From Cyanobacterium sp. Dongsha4 (lineage in GTDB: Bacteria; Cyanobacteriota; Cyanobacteriia; Cyanobacteriales; Cyanobacteriaceae), in contig NZ_CP084098.1 of NCBI RefSeq assembly GCF_036345015.1, forward strand, positions 1,191,326 to 1,255,325: 64,000 bases of DNA, in the 5' to 3' direction. Within the stretch, counting starts at the first letter, position 1. Each line of letters begins with the position of its first letter. The notes below the pieces were generated by a model. It saw only the letters and a program-made list of their open reading frames with translations. It did no database searches and was not told the DNA's origin. Of the stretch, positions 1-10,000 are shown in pieces. Position numbers and translations under genes: made by a program.

Positions 1-14
1 TTTATTCAAGAATA

Positions 15-449
15 ATGGAAACCCAAAAAAAAATATTTCTTCCTGATGAGGAATCCACAAAAAAACTAGGTAAAGAATTTGCTCAAAAATTAACCCCTAA
101 TTCCGTCTTGTTATTGCAAGGTAATTTAGGGGCAGGAAAAACCACTTTTATTCAAGGTTTAGGGGAAGGTTTAGGTATAAATGAACCTATTGTTAGCCCT
201 ACTTTCACCCTCATTAACGAGTATTTAGAAGGGAAAATCCCCCTTTACCATATTGACTTATATCGCTTAAATCCAGAGCAGGTAAAATATTTACATTTGC
301 AAAATTACTGGGAAGGTATAGAAGTAGAAGCAGGTATTACCGCCATCGAATGGTCTGATTTACTACCTCAACTGCCACCACACTATTGGCAAATTATTTT
401 GGAATTAACCCCAGATTCTGGCAGAAACGCCTTTATTACTTATATTTAA
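15..449 (+). CDS. tsaE: tRNA threonylcarbamoyladenosine biosynthesis ATPase TsaE
   Basis: P-loop ATPase that works with TsaB and TsaD to place the threonylcarbamoyl group on A37 of ANN-decoding tRNAs in the cytoplasm. The 144-residue length is normal for the family. A Walker A motif GNLGAGKT lies at residues 36-43 near the N-terminus. It is followed by the family-typical stretch SPTFTLINEY and the YHIDLYRL segment, then an EWSD motif late in the protein. The start at 15 is only 14 bases from the window edge, but the protein begins where the family usually does. It is read in the same direction as murE, with a repeat-bearing gap of about 230 bases between them. Confidence 0.95.
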   Translation: METQKKIFLPDEESTKKLGKEFAQKLTPNSVLLLQGNLGAGKTTFIQGLGEGLGINEPIVSPTFTLINEYLEGKIPLYHIDLYRLNPEQVKYLHLQNYWEGIEVEAGITAIEWSDLLPQLPPHYWQIILELTPDSGRNAFITYI

Positions 450-521
450 TAGAAAAAGGTTTCAGAGTGTTTAGGTGTTGGGGTATTAGGGTGTTAAGGA
501 GAAACTAATGACTTTTGCCCT

Positions 522-539
522 CCCCCCTCTCGAGGGGGG
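522..539. repeat. GC-rich hairpin in tsaE-murE gap
   Basis: A perfect palindrome, CCCCCCTCTCGAGGGGGG, stands out from the AT-rich surroundings and is followed by a second G run. It could fold as a strong hairpin behind tsaE, but no clean T tract follows, so a terminator role is only possible. Confidence 0.45.
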
Positions 540-683
540 ATAAAGGGGGGTTTGCCCTTTGCTTTTTGTCCAATATTACGTCTGATTTCAGGAAATTGTG
601 ATCAGTTTCACTAACTATCAATCTATTTTCGCTATTATTAAATAATTCTAAAATCCTGTATATCAGCCCTGGAGGGATATTTT

Positions 684-2174
684 ATGAAATTACGTCAATT
701 ATTAGCTGATTTAAACTATTTAACCCCTCTTACAAATCATCCTAACTTGGATCAGGAAGTTAAAGGTATTACGACAAATTCTCATAGTTGTGGTATTGGT
801 GATGTTTTTATTGGTATGCCCGGCACTAGAGTTGATGGAGGTGAGTTTTGGCAAAGTGCATTGACAGAAGGTGCGATCGCATCTATTATTAGTCAGGAAG
901 CTAGTGAGAAAATCCCCCCTACGGATAATGATTGTGTGATAGTTGCCGATGATATACCCTCAGTCTGTGCAGATATAGCCTCTAAATTTTATGGTTATCC
1001 TAGTGAAAAATTAAAGATGGTGGGGGTTACAGGTACTAATGGAAAAACTACCACTACTCATTTAATCGAATTTTTTTTGAATCAGGCTGTTCAGAAAACC
1101 GCTCTTTTTGGCACTTTATACGCCCGTTGGCAAGATTATCAGAAAACTGCAACCCATACCACCCCTTTTGCGGTAGATTTACAAGCACAGTTAGCAGAAG
1201 CCTTAGAGGCAAAGAATGAATATGTAGTGATGGAAGTAAGTTCCCATGCTCTAGCTCAAAAAAGAATCAGAGGTTGTCATTTTGATGTCGCTGTGTTCAC
1301 TAATTTAACTCAAGATCATCTTGACTACCATAAAGATATGGAAGATTATTTTGAAGCCAAAGCCTTACTATTTTCTGAAGACTATTTAAGGGGAAGAGCA
1401 ATTATTAATTATGATGATGATTATGGACAAAGATTAATTCAGCGTCTTGCTCAAAAACAAGTTTGGAGTTACAGCGTCAACAACACCTCGGCTGATTTAT
1501 ACACCAGTGATTTAACTTATCAGGCAGATGGAGTTAAAGGGATTTTGCATACCCCAGAGGGTAATATCAATTTTAGTTCTCCCCTAGTGGGGCAATTTAA
1601 CCTCTCGAATTTACTTGCTAGTGTCGGAGCAGTATTATCTTTAGGGATGAGTTTAGAAGTGATTGCAGAAAATCTCTCTAGTTTTGTTGGTGTGCCAGGA
1701 AGAATGGAAAGGGTGCAAGTTAATACTCATCAAGATATAAGTGTGATAGTGGATTATGCTCATACTCCTGATAGTTTAGAAAACCTTTTACAAGCCGCTC
1801 GTCCTTTTATTTCTGGTAAGATGATTTGTGTATTTGGTTGTGGAGGCGATCGCGATCGTACCAAACGTCCTATAATGGGTAAAATAGCCGCTCAGGGTGC
1901 TGATATAGTGGTAGTAACTTCAGATAATCCTCGCACCGAAAATCCTGAACAAATTCTTGCAGATATTCTCACAGGTATTCCCGAAGATGTTAAACCTATT
2001 GTACAGTGCGATCGAGCTTTAGCAATTTCTATGGCAATTTCTATGGCACAATCAGGAGACGGAGTTTTAATTGCTGGAAAAGGCCATGAAGACTATCAAA
2101 TCCTTGGTACGGAAAAAATCCATTTTGATGATAGAGAAGAAGCAAGAAAAGCTCTAAGTCAAAAAGGCAATTAA
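684..2174 (+). CDS. murE: UDP-N-acetylmuramoyl-tripeptide synthetase MurE
   Basis: Cytoplasmic Mur ligase that adds the third amino acid to UDP-MurNAc-L-Ala-D-Glu in peptidoglycan synthesis. The 496 residues show the three Mur domains: an N-terminal nucleotide-substrate domain, a central ATPase domain with GTNGKTTT at residues 117-124, and a C-terminal ligase domain. The DNPR motif begins at Asp414. In known MurE enzymes DNPR marks meso-diaminopimelate as the amino acid added, which fits cyanobacterial peptidoglycan. The start is preceded by GGAGGG a few bases upstream, a good ribosome binding site. Downstream lies a run of TTAGTAA repeats. Confidence 0.97.
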   Translation: MKLRQLLADLNYLTPLTNHPNLDQEVKGITTNSHSCGIGDVFIGMPGTRVDGGEFWQSALTEGAIASIISQEASEKIPPTDNDCVIVADDIPSVCADIASKFYGYPSEKLKMVGVTGTNGKTTTTHLIEFFLNQAVQKTALFGTLYARWQDYQKTATHTTPFAVDLQAQLAEALEAKNEYVVMEVSSHALAQKRIRGCHFDVAVFTNLTQDHLDYHKDMEDYFEAKALLFSEDYLRGRAIINYDDDYGQRLIQRLAQKQVWSYSVNNTSADLYTSDLTYQADGVKGILHTPEGNINFSSPLVGQFNLSNLLASVGAVLSLGMSLEVIAENLSSFVGVPGRMERVQVNTHQDISVIVDYAHTPDSLENLLQAARPFISGKMICVFGCGGDRDRTKRPIMGKIAAQGADIVVVTSDNPRTENPEQILADILTGIPEDVKPIVQCDRALAISMAISMAQSGDGVLIAGKGHEDYQILGTEKIHFDDREEARKALSQKGN

Positions 2175-2175
2175 A

Positions 2176-2207
2176 AATTAGTAATTAGTAATTAGTAATT
2201 AGTAATT
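2176..2207. repeat. TTAGTAA heptamer tandem repeat
   Basis: Four to five copies of the heptamer TTAGTAA follow the murE stop codon. This is a short tandemly repeated repetitive (STRR) sequence of the kind common in cyanobacterial intergenic DNA. Confidence 0.7.
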
Positions 2208-2314
2208 AATTAAAACTGTCAAACCTGACACCTTTTTCTAAACTCCTAACTCCTAACCCCGAACCCTAATACCTATCCTTATCCAATATTTTTAAACCAA
2301 ACTGAGGTTAAGAA

Positions 2315-2710
2315 TTAAAAACTCCCAACTAAAGCCATTGTTAAACTGTATAAACAAGCCAACAGTAAAACCATCCCACTCAAACTACTAATACCAAAAC
2401 CAACCATTCTTTTTTTCGCTTCTTGATAGTAACCCCAAGCATATAAAACCCTTCCTAAAATCCAAACTCCGCCAATAATTGCTCCCCATAATTCACTAAC
2501 ATAATACGAAAAAATCCACATTATGGGTAGAAACAAAACAAGTTGCTCTAACATATTTTGTTGTACTCTCAATGCCCTTTCAAAGTTTTCATCTCCCGTC
2601 ATTGCAGGAGGCATAACTTTATATTTTGCCCTTGCCCTACCAACATTGATGATTGTGACAAAATAAACTAATAAAGCTGAAACTGTAATTAAACTTGCAC
2701 CCAACAACAT
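2315..2710 (-). CDS. MAPEG family membrane protein
   Basis: Small integral membrane protein of 131 residues with four hydrophobic helices, an Arg-Ala-Arg basic motif after the first helix and the family-typical FERALRVQQN segment near residue 45. MAPEG members include glutathione S-transferase/peroxidase-like enzymes and eicosanoid enzymes. In bacteria the substrate is usually unknown, so only the family is assigned. It stands alone on the minus strand between murE and a c6-like cytochrome gene. Confidence 0.85.
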   Translation of the reverse strand: MLLGASLITVSALLVYFVTIINVGRARAKYKVMPPAMTGDENFERALRVQQNMLEQLVLFLPIMWIFSYYVSELWGAIIGGVWILGRVLYAWGYYQEAKKRMVGFGISSLSGMVLLLACLYSLTMALVGSF

Positions 2711-2752
2711 TTGTTTGACTCCTTAAAAAAATAAAAGCTCTATAAATAAATA

Positions 2753-2797
2753 ATAAGCTAGTTTATATTTAAGTTGTCTGGTTAAGACAGGGAATAG
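2753..2797. repeat. Dispersed intergenic repeat, copy 1
   Basis: About 45 bases running from ATAAGCTAGTTT to GGTTAAGACAGGGAATA. The same pattern recurs at 20888-20930 with a few changes, and its inner half recurs inverted at 28284-28310. It carries no reading frame. Confidence 0.7.
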
Positions 2798-2914
2798 GTA
2801 ATAGGCAATAGGTAAAGGTAAGCGTTGGAGTTATTTTCAAGAATTAAGAAAAAATGTAAGTTAAATGCGTCTTAGCTTAGTGGTAAGTTTTTTTCCTAAC
2901 AAGTCAAGAAACTG

Positions 2915-3298
2915 TTAACCTTTCCAATTATTCTCAGCTTGTTGTAAAACATACTCGGCAACTTGCTTAATTTCCCTTTCACTCAGACGATTAGAAAAAG
3001 CAGACATATTATTTTTACCATTACTTACTATTTGAGTAATAGCTTCTAATGAATCATAGCCGTTACGATGAAGGGCTTTTAATTTTAAATTTTTTCCCCG
3101 TCTAATAATATTATTGCCATTGGGGTGACATCCAGCACAATTTAACTCAAATATTTTTTCAGGCTGATTATTAATAACCGTTTCTGCATTAACAGGAAAA
3201 ATAAATAAAAGATTAATTGTCAAAATTAGAGGAATAATAATAGTAAAATATTTTGCCATAGTTGATTTAGGTTGAAGAAAAAATAACTTAATTATCAT
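2915..3298 (-). CDS. Cytochrome c6-like electron carrier
   Basis: Small periplasmic or lumenal c-type cytochrome. The 127-residue frame contains a signal peptide followed by a single heme motif CAGCH and a C-terminal helix ending YVLQQAENNW, which is typical of c6. An axial methionine is likely in the NMSAF segment, where classical PetJ has AMPAF. The start may be the second Met (codon at 3257-3259, residue 14), which gives a tidier signal peptide beginning MAKYF. Classical c6 carries electrons from cytochrome b6f to photosystem I. The altered Met region leaves open that this is a c6-like paralogue. Confidence 0.85.
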   Translation of the reverse strand: MIIKLFFLQPKSTMAKYFTIIIPLILTINLLFIFPVNAETVINNQPEKIFELNCAGCHPNGNNIIRRGKNLKLKALHRNGYDSLEAITQIVSNGKNNMSAFSNRLSEREIKQVAEYVLQQAENNWKG

Positions 3299-3426
3299 AA
3301 CATCAAGAATTTAGCATTTTTTCAGGTTTCAATATCAAGGTAAAATTAAATTTTCTATCTCAAAAAGTAAAATCACTTATATTCCAAAAGGATAGAAAAA
3401 ATTATGTATTTTAATTTGGAAAAATA

Positions 3427-4428
3427 ATGGCAATGACTAAAAAATACGACGTTTATGGTATGGGTAACGCCCTAATGGATATGGAATTTTCCGTTACTCC
3501 TGAATTACTTGCTCAACTCAACATTGATAAAGGGGTAATGACATTAATGGATGAAACCCAACAAAAAGAAGTCTTAACTCATCTTCCTAACCCTTGTAAA
3601 CAATCCTCTGGTGGTTCTGCGGCTAACACATTAGTGGCAATTAGTCAACTAGGTGGTAAGGGTTTTTATTCCTGCAAAGTGGCGGCGGATGAAGTGGGTA
3701 AAGCCTATCTTGAAGATTTGGTGAATTGTGGTTTAGATACTAATTTAGCTTTAGACAATCGCCCAGAAGGTATTACGGGTAAATGTTTAGTTTTAGTTAC
3801 CCCAGATGCCGATCGCACCATGAATACTTTTTTAGGTATTACAAGTGATTTAGGTTTAACAGAAATAGATGATGAAGCCTTAAAAGACTCTCAATATCTT
3901 TACATAGAAGGTTATTTAGTTTCCTCTCCTGTGGCAAAAGCAACGGCAATTCATGGCAAAAAAGTAGCAGAGTCGGCAGGGGTAAAAACTTCTTTTTCTC
4001 TTTCCGATGCTAATATGGTGGATTTTTTCCGTGATGGTATCCTTGAGATTATCGGTGATGGAGTTGATTTATTATTCTCCAATGAAATTGAAGCTCTAAA
4101 AATGGCTAATACGGATAAATTAGAAGATGCGATCGCATTTTTACAAACCCTAGCCAAAACCTTTACTATCACCCGTGGCAAAGAAGGCTCATTAATTTTT
4201 GACGGTGAAAAAATCATTGAAATTGAACCTTATCCAGTCAATGCAGTCGATACGGTTGGTGCAGGAGATATGTATGCAGGTTGTCTGTTATATGGTATTA
4301 CCAATGGTTTAGGTTGGGAAAAAGCTGGAAAACTAGCCTCCCTAGCCTCCTCCAAATTAGTTACCAGTTTTGGAGCTAGATTAGACACCAGTGTTTTACA
4401 ATCTTTGCTTGAGCAAATTAAAAATTAG
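3427..4428 (+). CDS. PfkB-family carbohydrate/nucleoside kinase
   Basis: Ribokinase-fold kinase of 333 residues, most like the adenosine kinase/sugar kinase branch. An N-terminal glycine-rich segment SSGGSAANT binds substrate. The C-terminal PfkB signature includes G278-A-G-D281, where Asp281 would be the catalytic base. Members phosphorylate adenosine, ribose or fructose derivatives; the exact substrate cannot be read from the sequence. It lies about 300 bases upstream of a transketolase/phosphoketolase-like gene on the same strand. The start at 3427 is followed two codons later by another Met, so the start could shift by two residues. Confidence 0.9.
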   Translation: MAMTKKYDVYGMGNALMDMEFSVTPELLAQLNIDKGVMTLMDETQQKEVLTHLPNPCKQSSGGSAANTLVAISQLGGKGFYSCKVAADEVGKAYLEDLVNCGLDTNLALDNRPEGITGKCLVLVTPDADRTMNTFLGITSDLGLTEIDDEALKDSQYLYIEGYLVSSPVAKATAIHGKKVAESAGVKTSFSLSDANMVDFFRDGILEIIGDGVDLLFSNEIEALKMANTDKLEDAIAFLQTLAKTFTITRGKEGSLIFDGEKIIEIEPYPVNAVDTVGAGDMYAGCLLYGITNGLGWEKAGKLASLASSKLVTSFGARLDTSVLQSLLEQIKN

Positions 4429-4734
4429 ATTTCAATTAAGAGGGAAGTAAAGGGCAAGGGGCAAAGGTAATAAACCATTAGTAATTAGTAACGATGATGC
4501 ACTTTAAGCATTAGTTTCTTCTAATCCCCTAACACAATGCCCCTAACTCCTAACTCGTTTCTCCTCAATACCCCAATACCCTAACCTGCCTCTGTTTATC
4601 CTCCCAACACTCTGAACCTAGATCATATACAATTACCTATTCAAATGTAATTAATTATTTATTGGACTGAATGACAAAAAAATGTAACAATGAATGAAAG
4701 ATTGCAGTAAATAAGAACATAGAGCGAACTTAAT
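4429..4734. other. Intergenic region, no gene seen
   Basis: About 300 bases between the PfkB kinase and the ThDP-enzyme gene. It holds low-complexity runs and short TTAGTAA and CTAACTCC repeat pieces. No coding frame, RNA gene or clear promoter was recognised. Confidence 0.6.
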
Positions 4735-6918
4735 ATGACAACTAGCCCATTTTATCAAGGTATCCAATATTTTAAAGAAGAATTACCCTATTTTAACGAA
4801 TACGGTCAAGAAAATGCGATCGCATCTGAAGAAAAGGCTATTTCTAGCACAGGGGACAAAAAAGCCATTTATCAAACCCTACTAGGTGCAGACGCTTTAC
4901 GATATTTAACCCTTCACATTACCGCTAGTAAACAATCTGGACACCCCGGTGGTTTCGCTAGTAGTGCAGATGTTATCTCCGCCCTAGTCATGTTAGGACA
5001 TAAAAATTTGATTACCGAAGTAGGACACCACGCTCCCGGTTACTATAGCACCGTATTTCTGGACAAATCCCTTGAAAAAATGGGCATTCACACCGTAGAG
5101 GACATGAGTGAGCGTTTTCGGGAAATGCACGGGCTTTTAGGGCATTTATCAGGGCAAATCCCCGGATTACTCAATCCTGCTGGACCTCTTGGGCAAGGAC
5201 AACATTTTGCTATGGCAGGGGCGAAATTACACCCCAACGTTTTATTTCCCGTTACTATCGGTGATGGTGGTTTAGGTGAACCTTATGTTATGAGTAGCTT
5301 TGGACACTTCAATACTGCCTATCCTCAAGCTACCAACTTCTTACCCATCTTAGTATGGAATGGTTACTCCCAAGAGCATCATAGTATGGTATCCACCAAA
5401 ACCAACGAAGAAATGATTGCTTATTGGCAAGGTAACGGTTTTAAAGAAGTCATCCTCGTTAACGCTAAAGACTTCGACGACGCAAACCAAGAGGGGGATT
5501 ATGTTGATAGCACCAGATTTTCCTTTGAAAAACGCTTAGAATTTACTCAAGCCGTGTTAGAAGCCACCGACAAAGCCGCTAAATCCGCATTAGGTGGCAC
5601 ATTAACCGTTTTAATCATTAAACAACTCAAAGGAGCTGGAGTCCACAAAACAGGGGCAAAATCCCATAACCTCTACCCCGGAGATAGCCTTGATAAAGAT
5701 TATATCGCTTCCGCTTTACAGGAAAGAGCCTTAACGAAAGAAGCATGGGAATTAGTACGCACTAACTTTGTTCGCTCTAATGGTGGCTCAAACGTCGATG
5801 TAGCCGTTACTGAATCTGTTTTACCCCTTCCCGACTTAGGCACATTACCCTTAACCGAATATGAAGTAGGGGGAGAGAAAAAAGTTGCCACTACCGCTAT
5901 GGGTGAAATTGTCGTTCATGTCGGTAAAAATGACCCCAATTTTGTCGTAACAAATGCCGATGGTAACGCCGCATCGGGTATCAATAACATCAATATCGGC
6001 TTAAATATCGTCCATCCTACCACCGATGAAACCTACTTCCAACAACCTCAAGGGCAAGTATATGAGCCTTTAAGTGAGGATGCCTGTGCAGGTTTAGCGG
6101 TTGCTTTATCCTTGTTTGGAGCTCGTACGTTATGGTGTTCTTATGAATCCTTTGCAATTAATGGCTTACCCATTTGGCAAACCGTCACCCAAGCTATGGC
6201 AGAATTGAGACGGGAAACCCCTTCTACTATTACTTTATTCACCGCAGGGGCATTAGAGCAAGGGCGTAATGGTTGGACTCATCAACGCCCCGAAATTGAG
6301 AATTACTTTGCCGCTATGATGCGTAATGGTAACGTTTTCCCTCTTTTTCCCTGTGATGCTAATAGTATTCAAGCCTGTTATGAGTGGGCATTAGGCACGA
6401 AAAATAAAGGTATCACGATTACTGCTAGTAAATCTCCTTTACCGATTTTAACTACTTTTGAGCAAACCAGAGAAGCCTTAGAAAAAGGTGGGGTTATCTT
6501 ACATGACTCTGAAGGTAGCAAAAAAATCGTCTTTGCAGTTATCGGTGATATGACTTTAATTCCCGTGTTTGAAGCGGCTAAGACATTGGAAAGCGAAGGC
6601 TATGGAGTGCGTATCGTTTCTGTTATCAATCCTCGTCGTTTATATCGCCCCACTGATGTGGCTTGGGATACTTGCACAGCTTCTGATGGTAACTTCTTGG
6701 ATGATGCTGGTTTTGAGGCTTTATTCGGTGGTGATGCAGTTATCGGAGTTACTGGTGGCACAAGTGCGATGTTAGAGCCGATTATGTTGCGTAGTAATGC
6801 GAAAAGAGATACGTTTGCCTGGAAACGGGGTGAAACAACCGCTAGTGCAGGGCAATTAATGGAATTTAATGGTTTAACTGCTTCTGCTTTAGTTTCCAGA
6901 GCGAAACAATTAGCATAG
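4735..6918 (+). CDS. Transketolase/phosphoketolase-like ThDP enzyme
   Basis: Thiamine-diphosphate enzyme of 727 residues. The N-terminal half has a substrate-histidine region (SGHPGGF), a GHLSGQIPG segment and the ThDP motif GDGGLG (176-181) followed by an NG about 30 residues on. The C-terminal half has transketolase-like pyrimidine and C-terminal domains. The layout resembles the second, shorter putative phosphoketolase of cyanobacteria (I recall Synechocystis Sll0529) rather than the classical enzyme of about 800 residues with its GDGEAETG motif. It would split xylulose-5-phosphate or transfer two-carbon units in carbon metabolism; which reaction it performs is not settled. Confidence 0.85.
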   Translation: MTTSPFYQGIQYFKEELPYFNEYGQENAIASEEKAISSTGDKKAIYQTLLGADALRYLTLHITASKQSGHPGGFASSADVISALVMLGHKNLITEVGHHAPGYYSTVFLDKSLEKMGIHTVEDMSERFREMHGLLGHLSGQIPGLLNPAGPLGQGQHFAMAGAKLHPNVLFPVTIGDGGLGEPYVMSSFGHFNTAYPQATNFLPILVWNGYSQEHHSMVSTKTNEEMIAYWQGNGFKEVILVNAKDFDDANQEGDYVDSTRFSFEKRLEFTQAVLEATDKAAKSALGGTLTVLIIKQLKGAGVHKTGAKSHNLYPGDSLDKDYIASALQERALTKEAWELVRTNFVRSNGGSNVDVAVTESVLPLPDLGTLPLTEYEVGGEKKVATTAMGEIVVHVGKNDPNFVVTNADGNAASGINNINIGLNIVHPTTDETYFQQPQGQVYEPLSEDACAGLAVALSLFGARTLWCSYESFAINGLPIWQTVTQAMAELRRETPSTITLFTAGALEQGRNGWTHQRPEIENYFAAMMRNGNVFPLFPCDANSIQACYEWALGTKNKGITITASKSPLPILTTFEQTREALEKGGVILHDSEGSKKIVFAVIGDMTLIPVFEAAKTLESEGYGVRIVSVINPRRLYRPTDVAWDTCTASDGNFLDDAGFEALFGGDAVIGVTGGTSAMLEPIMLRSNAKRDTFAWKRGETTASAGQLMEFNGLTASALVSRAKQLA

Positions 6919-7104
6919 TACGTGAGTTAAGGGTTAGGGGTTAGGAGTTATTAACTATTTACCTTTGCCCCTTGCCCCTCACCCATTTCCTCTCTAAACT
7001 AAAAATCATAGCTTAATTCGCCAACGGCAAAATTGATTATAAAAAACACCTGCAACCTCTAACTTGTAACCTAAACATACCAAAAATTTTTCTTTCAAAT
7101 AGAG

Positions 7105-8166
7105 TTAAATATGAGTTTGATATTTGTTATAAATTTCTAAACCCGGAATATCGGCTTTAAATATATCAGGTTGTTTATATTCATTGGGAGGGTACTCTTT
7201 TGCGATCGCCATTATGGGATTATAGAAGTTTTCCCACTGTCTTAGTAAGCCTAATAGTTGTTGAAACTGGGCAAAAGAGTTTTGATGACGATTCCGTAAA
7301 GCAATATATTGTAAAGTTATAGCATAGGTTTCAGGAACATTTTTCTTTTGAGGTACTTGAATAATTTGCCCTAATTTTAAGAAAATATCTGCGTTAACCT
7401 GCACTACAACCATAAATTCTTTGAGAGAATCCAAATCTTTATCATAAAAACTATCTGCAATCTCACCCACAGTGCGCAGTAGGGAAAAATTACTCATGTC
7501 ATACTGTTTAAACAAGTAGAGTAATTTTAAACCTAATTTATCTTTACAAACTGTTTCTAGGTGATTAACATAGGATTGAATTGCCGCTTTCCCTTCATCA
7601 CTTTTAATTTTAGGAATAACTCTAACTAACTGTTTCTGTACTGCTTCTTGAAACTCAGTAACTTCCAGATCCTTAACAAGCAAATTATAAACATAATCGT
7701 AAAATTCCTGTTGAGAAAAGCTACGATAACGGGTTTCAGTTGCCTCAATTTTCAAAAAACTTTCTTTTGTTTCTAAAGCTACCCTTAATAATTCGATACT
7801 ATTTCTTAACCCTTCATAAGCTCCTGTATCTGATTCAAATTGACGATTGAGCATTAGAAAGTTAATAAATTCTCTACTGGTAAATTTTTCTTTATCAATG
7901 GTACGTGCGATCGCAGCTATATTTTTTAATTGACCAAAAGAGTTTGTATATAGTAGTATCGTACTTTCTGGGATTTCCTGCTTAGACTGAAAAGAAAGAA
8001 CTTCTTTCAACCACTGTAACAAAGACTGATTGCCCCACAGAGGACGATTCCACCAAGGTTGAGCTGGAGTTTGAACTCCCGGAATACCGCTTTTCATGAC
8101 AATATCAATAGGTAATGATCCTAAATGTTTGTTAAAATTAACCTCAGTATTACATAAAAAACTCAA
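7105..8166 (-). CDS. Conserved cyanobacterial protein of unknown function
   Basis: A 353-residue, mainly alpha-helical, apparently soluble protein. I recognise no catalytic motif or named domain. The first Met is at 8166; a second Met at codon 8095-8097 (residue 24, MKSGIPGVQ) is a plausible alternative start. The body alternates charged helices with hydrophobic faces (for example GLKLLYLFKQYD). The gene is divergent from pdxH with only about 60 bases between their starts, so the two may share a regulatory region. Function not assigned. Confidence 0.75.
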   Translation of the reverse strand: MSFLCNTEVNFNKHLGSLPIDIVMKSGIPGVQTPAQPWWNRPLWGNQSLLQWLKEVLSFQSKQEIPESTILLYTNSFGQLKNIAAIARTIDKEKFTSREFINFLMLNRQFESDTGAYEGLRNSIELLRVALETKESFLKIEATETRYRSFSQQEFYDYVYNLLVKDLEVTEFQEAVQKQLVRVIPKIKSDEGKAAIQSYVNHLETVCKDKLGLKLLYLFKQYDMSNFSLLRTVGEIADSFYDKDLDSLKEFMVVVQVNADIFLKLGQIIQVPQKKNVPETYAITLQYIALRNRHQNSFAQFQQLLGLLRQWENFYNPIMAIAKEYPPNEYKQPDIFKADIPGLEIYNKYQTHI

Positions 8167-8228
8167 AACAGATCTATCAATTTTGATAAATTAAAGAAAA
8201 TTATTATTTTCACCGAAAGCACACATAT

Positions 8229-8873
8229 ATGAAAATATCCTTAGCTGATTTAAGAAAAAACTATACCCAAGGAGGTTTAACAGAAGAAGAAATTTGTCAG
8301 AATCCCTTTGAGCAATTTCGCCATTGGTTTGAACAAGCATTGGAGTCGCAAATCTTAGAACCAAATGCCATGACTCTTGCCACTGTTAATGAAACTGGAA
8401 AACCAACAGCAAGAATTGTTCTCTTAAAAAACCTTGATGAGAAAGGATTTGTTTTCTTTACTAATTATGAAAGTAAGAAAGGTAAAAATATTGCTGTCAA
8501 TCCCTTTGGTTGTTTGGTGTTTTTGTGGGGAGAATTAGAAAGACAAGTGAGAGTTGAAGGAAAAATAGAAAAAATTACCCCAGAAGAGTCAGATCAATAT
8601 TTTCATTCTCGCCCCATCGGTTCACAGTTAGGGGCGCATATTTCCCCCCAAAGTCAGATTATCCCTAACCGAGAATATCTTGATAAGCGTTTACAGGAAG
8701 TAACTCAAAAATATCAAAATCAAACTATTCCTCGTCCTTCTCATTGGGGAGGTTATAGATTAGTACCAGATGCGATCGAATTTTGGCAGGGTAGAGAAAA
8801 CCGTTTGCACGATCGCCTTGAATACCGTTTAAATGATAATAAACAATGGCAAATAGTGCGTTTAGCACCTTAA
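8229..8873 (+). CDS. pdxH: Pyridoxamine 5'-phosphate oxidase PdxH
   Basis: FMN-dependent oxidase that makes pyridoxal 5'-phosphate from the pyridoxine or pyridoxamine phosphates. The 214-residue length is normal. Visible signatures are the TARIVLLKN and FFTNYESKKG FMN/phosphate-binding segments, SRPIGSQLGAH in the middle, and the C-terminal HWGGYRLVP and FWQGRENRLHDR motifs that bind substrate and cofactor. All are intact. It faces away from the unknown gene at 7105-8166. Confidence 0.97.
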   Translation: MKISLADLRKNYTQGGLTEEEICQNPFEQFRHWFEQALESQILEPNAMTLATVNETGKPTARIVLLKNLDEKGFVFFTNYESKKGKNIAVNPFGCLVFLWGELERQVRVEGKIEKITPEESDQYFHSRPIGSQLGAHISPQSQIIPNREYLDKRLQEVTQKYQNQTIPRPSHWGGYRLVPDAIEFWQGRENRLHDRLEYRLNDNKQWQIVRLAP

Positions 8874-8968
8874 TTTAACTGAGTTTGGGATGAATTTTCA
8901 TCTATGAGTGATGGTGAAAAGGACAAGGGGCAAAGGGCAAAGGTAAATAGTTGATAATTAATAAATTC

Positions 8969-8999
8969 TAACTCCGAACCCCGAACCCCGAACTCAGGT
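8969..8999. repeat. Heptamer (AACTCCG-type) repeat
   Basis: Imperfect heptamers of AACTCCG/AACCCCG ending in GAACTCAGG. The ending is the same as the right end of the miniature elements at 28070 and 43030, suggesting a decayed or partial copy. Confidence 0.6.
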
Positions 9000-9060
9000 G
9001 ATATTAACCATAGTTAATGTCAATTATAAATACTATTATCTATGGGCAGATCCAAGGTAG

Positions 9061-9097
9061 CCTACCTTAACCAACAATTTTAGATCGAATTCGGGTT
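9061..9097. repeat. Dispersed short repeat (CCTTAACCAA type)
   Basis: About 37 bases starting CCTACCTTAACCAA and ending GAATTCGGGTT. Diverged relatives lie at 2270-2309 and 62365-62406, and inverted at 35955-35996 and 58685-58728. It is non-coding and sits just past the 3' end of the large RTX gene. Confidence 0.5.
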
Positions 9098-10000
9098 AAA
9101 TTCTATGAGAAGCTAGGACTGTCAAAGGCTATGATAGCATCAAGAGAGCTAGAGAAAGACGATGAGCCACCATTGATGGCAAGATAAGTATTAGAATCTC
9201 CCATCACACTAAAGAAAATATAGTCATTCACTCCTACTCTTTGGCTTCTGAATAAACTCGTCATTGCAGTGGTTGTTAATGCAGAAATTGCCACAGGAGA
9301 ATTGCCATCATTCCAAGTAATAGTTCTTATCCCATGAGGTAGAGATAAAGTATCACTGGCATTGGCGAAGTCGGTGATGGTGTCAATACCAGAAGTCAAA
9401 CTAGACTCGTTTAAATTGTTATAGATAAAAGTATCATTTCCATTACCCCCAGTGAGGGTATCTGCACCCAAACCACCAGTGAGGGTGTCATCATCATCAC
9501 CACCGATTAGGGTATCGTTGCCACTACCACCGTTAAGGTTGTCATTACCTGCATCACCAGTGAGGCTATCATTACCACTGCCACCAGTAAGGGTGTCATC
9601 ATCATCACCACCTTCAAGAGAATCATTGCCAATACCACCAATCAGGATGTCATCACCAATGCCACCAGTAAGAGAATCATTGCCTCCGTCACCATCAATG
9701 GAGTCATCACCTCCGCTACCGATTAGGGTGTTATCACCACTTTGTCCGATAAGAGTGTCATTACCGCTTCCGCCAGTAACAGTACCTGTATAGAAGTATC
9801 TCGTTCCGATGGTTCTGTCAAAGCTACCATTTGAGCCATCATCAATGCGAATGGTACTACGGGTACTGGCTAAATTTATGAGTAAGTTACCTGTAAAACT
9901 TGATGCGTCTATATCATTGGGAGCAGTGCGATCGCCTGTTACCGTATTTTGAGAGCCAGTCAAAGTGTAGTTATTTCCGTTAGAATTGGCAGTGATGAGG
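9089..10000. repeat. Long direct repeat, copy 1 (RTX tail)
   Basis: The 3' part of the 1054-residue gene and a few bases past its stop match 12711-13622 at a constant offset of 3622 bases, with only scattered differences. Similarity stops abruptly in both coding regions, marking the edge of the duplicated block. Confidence 0.9.
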
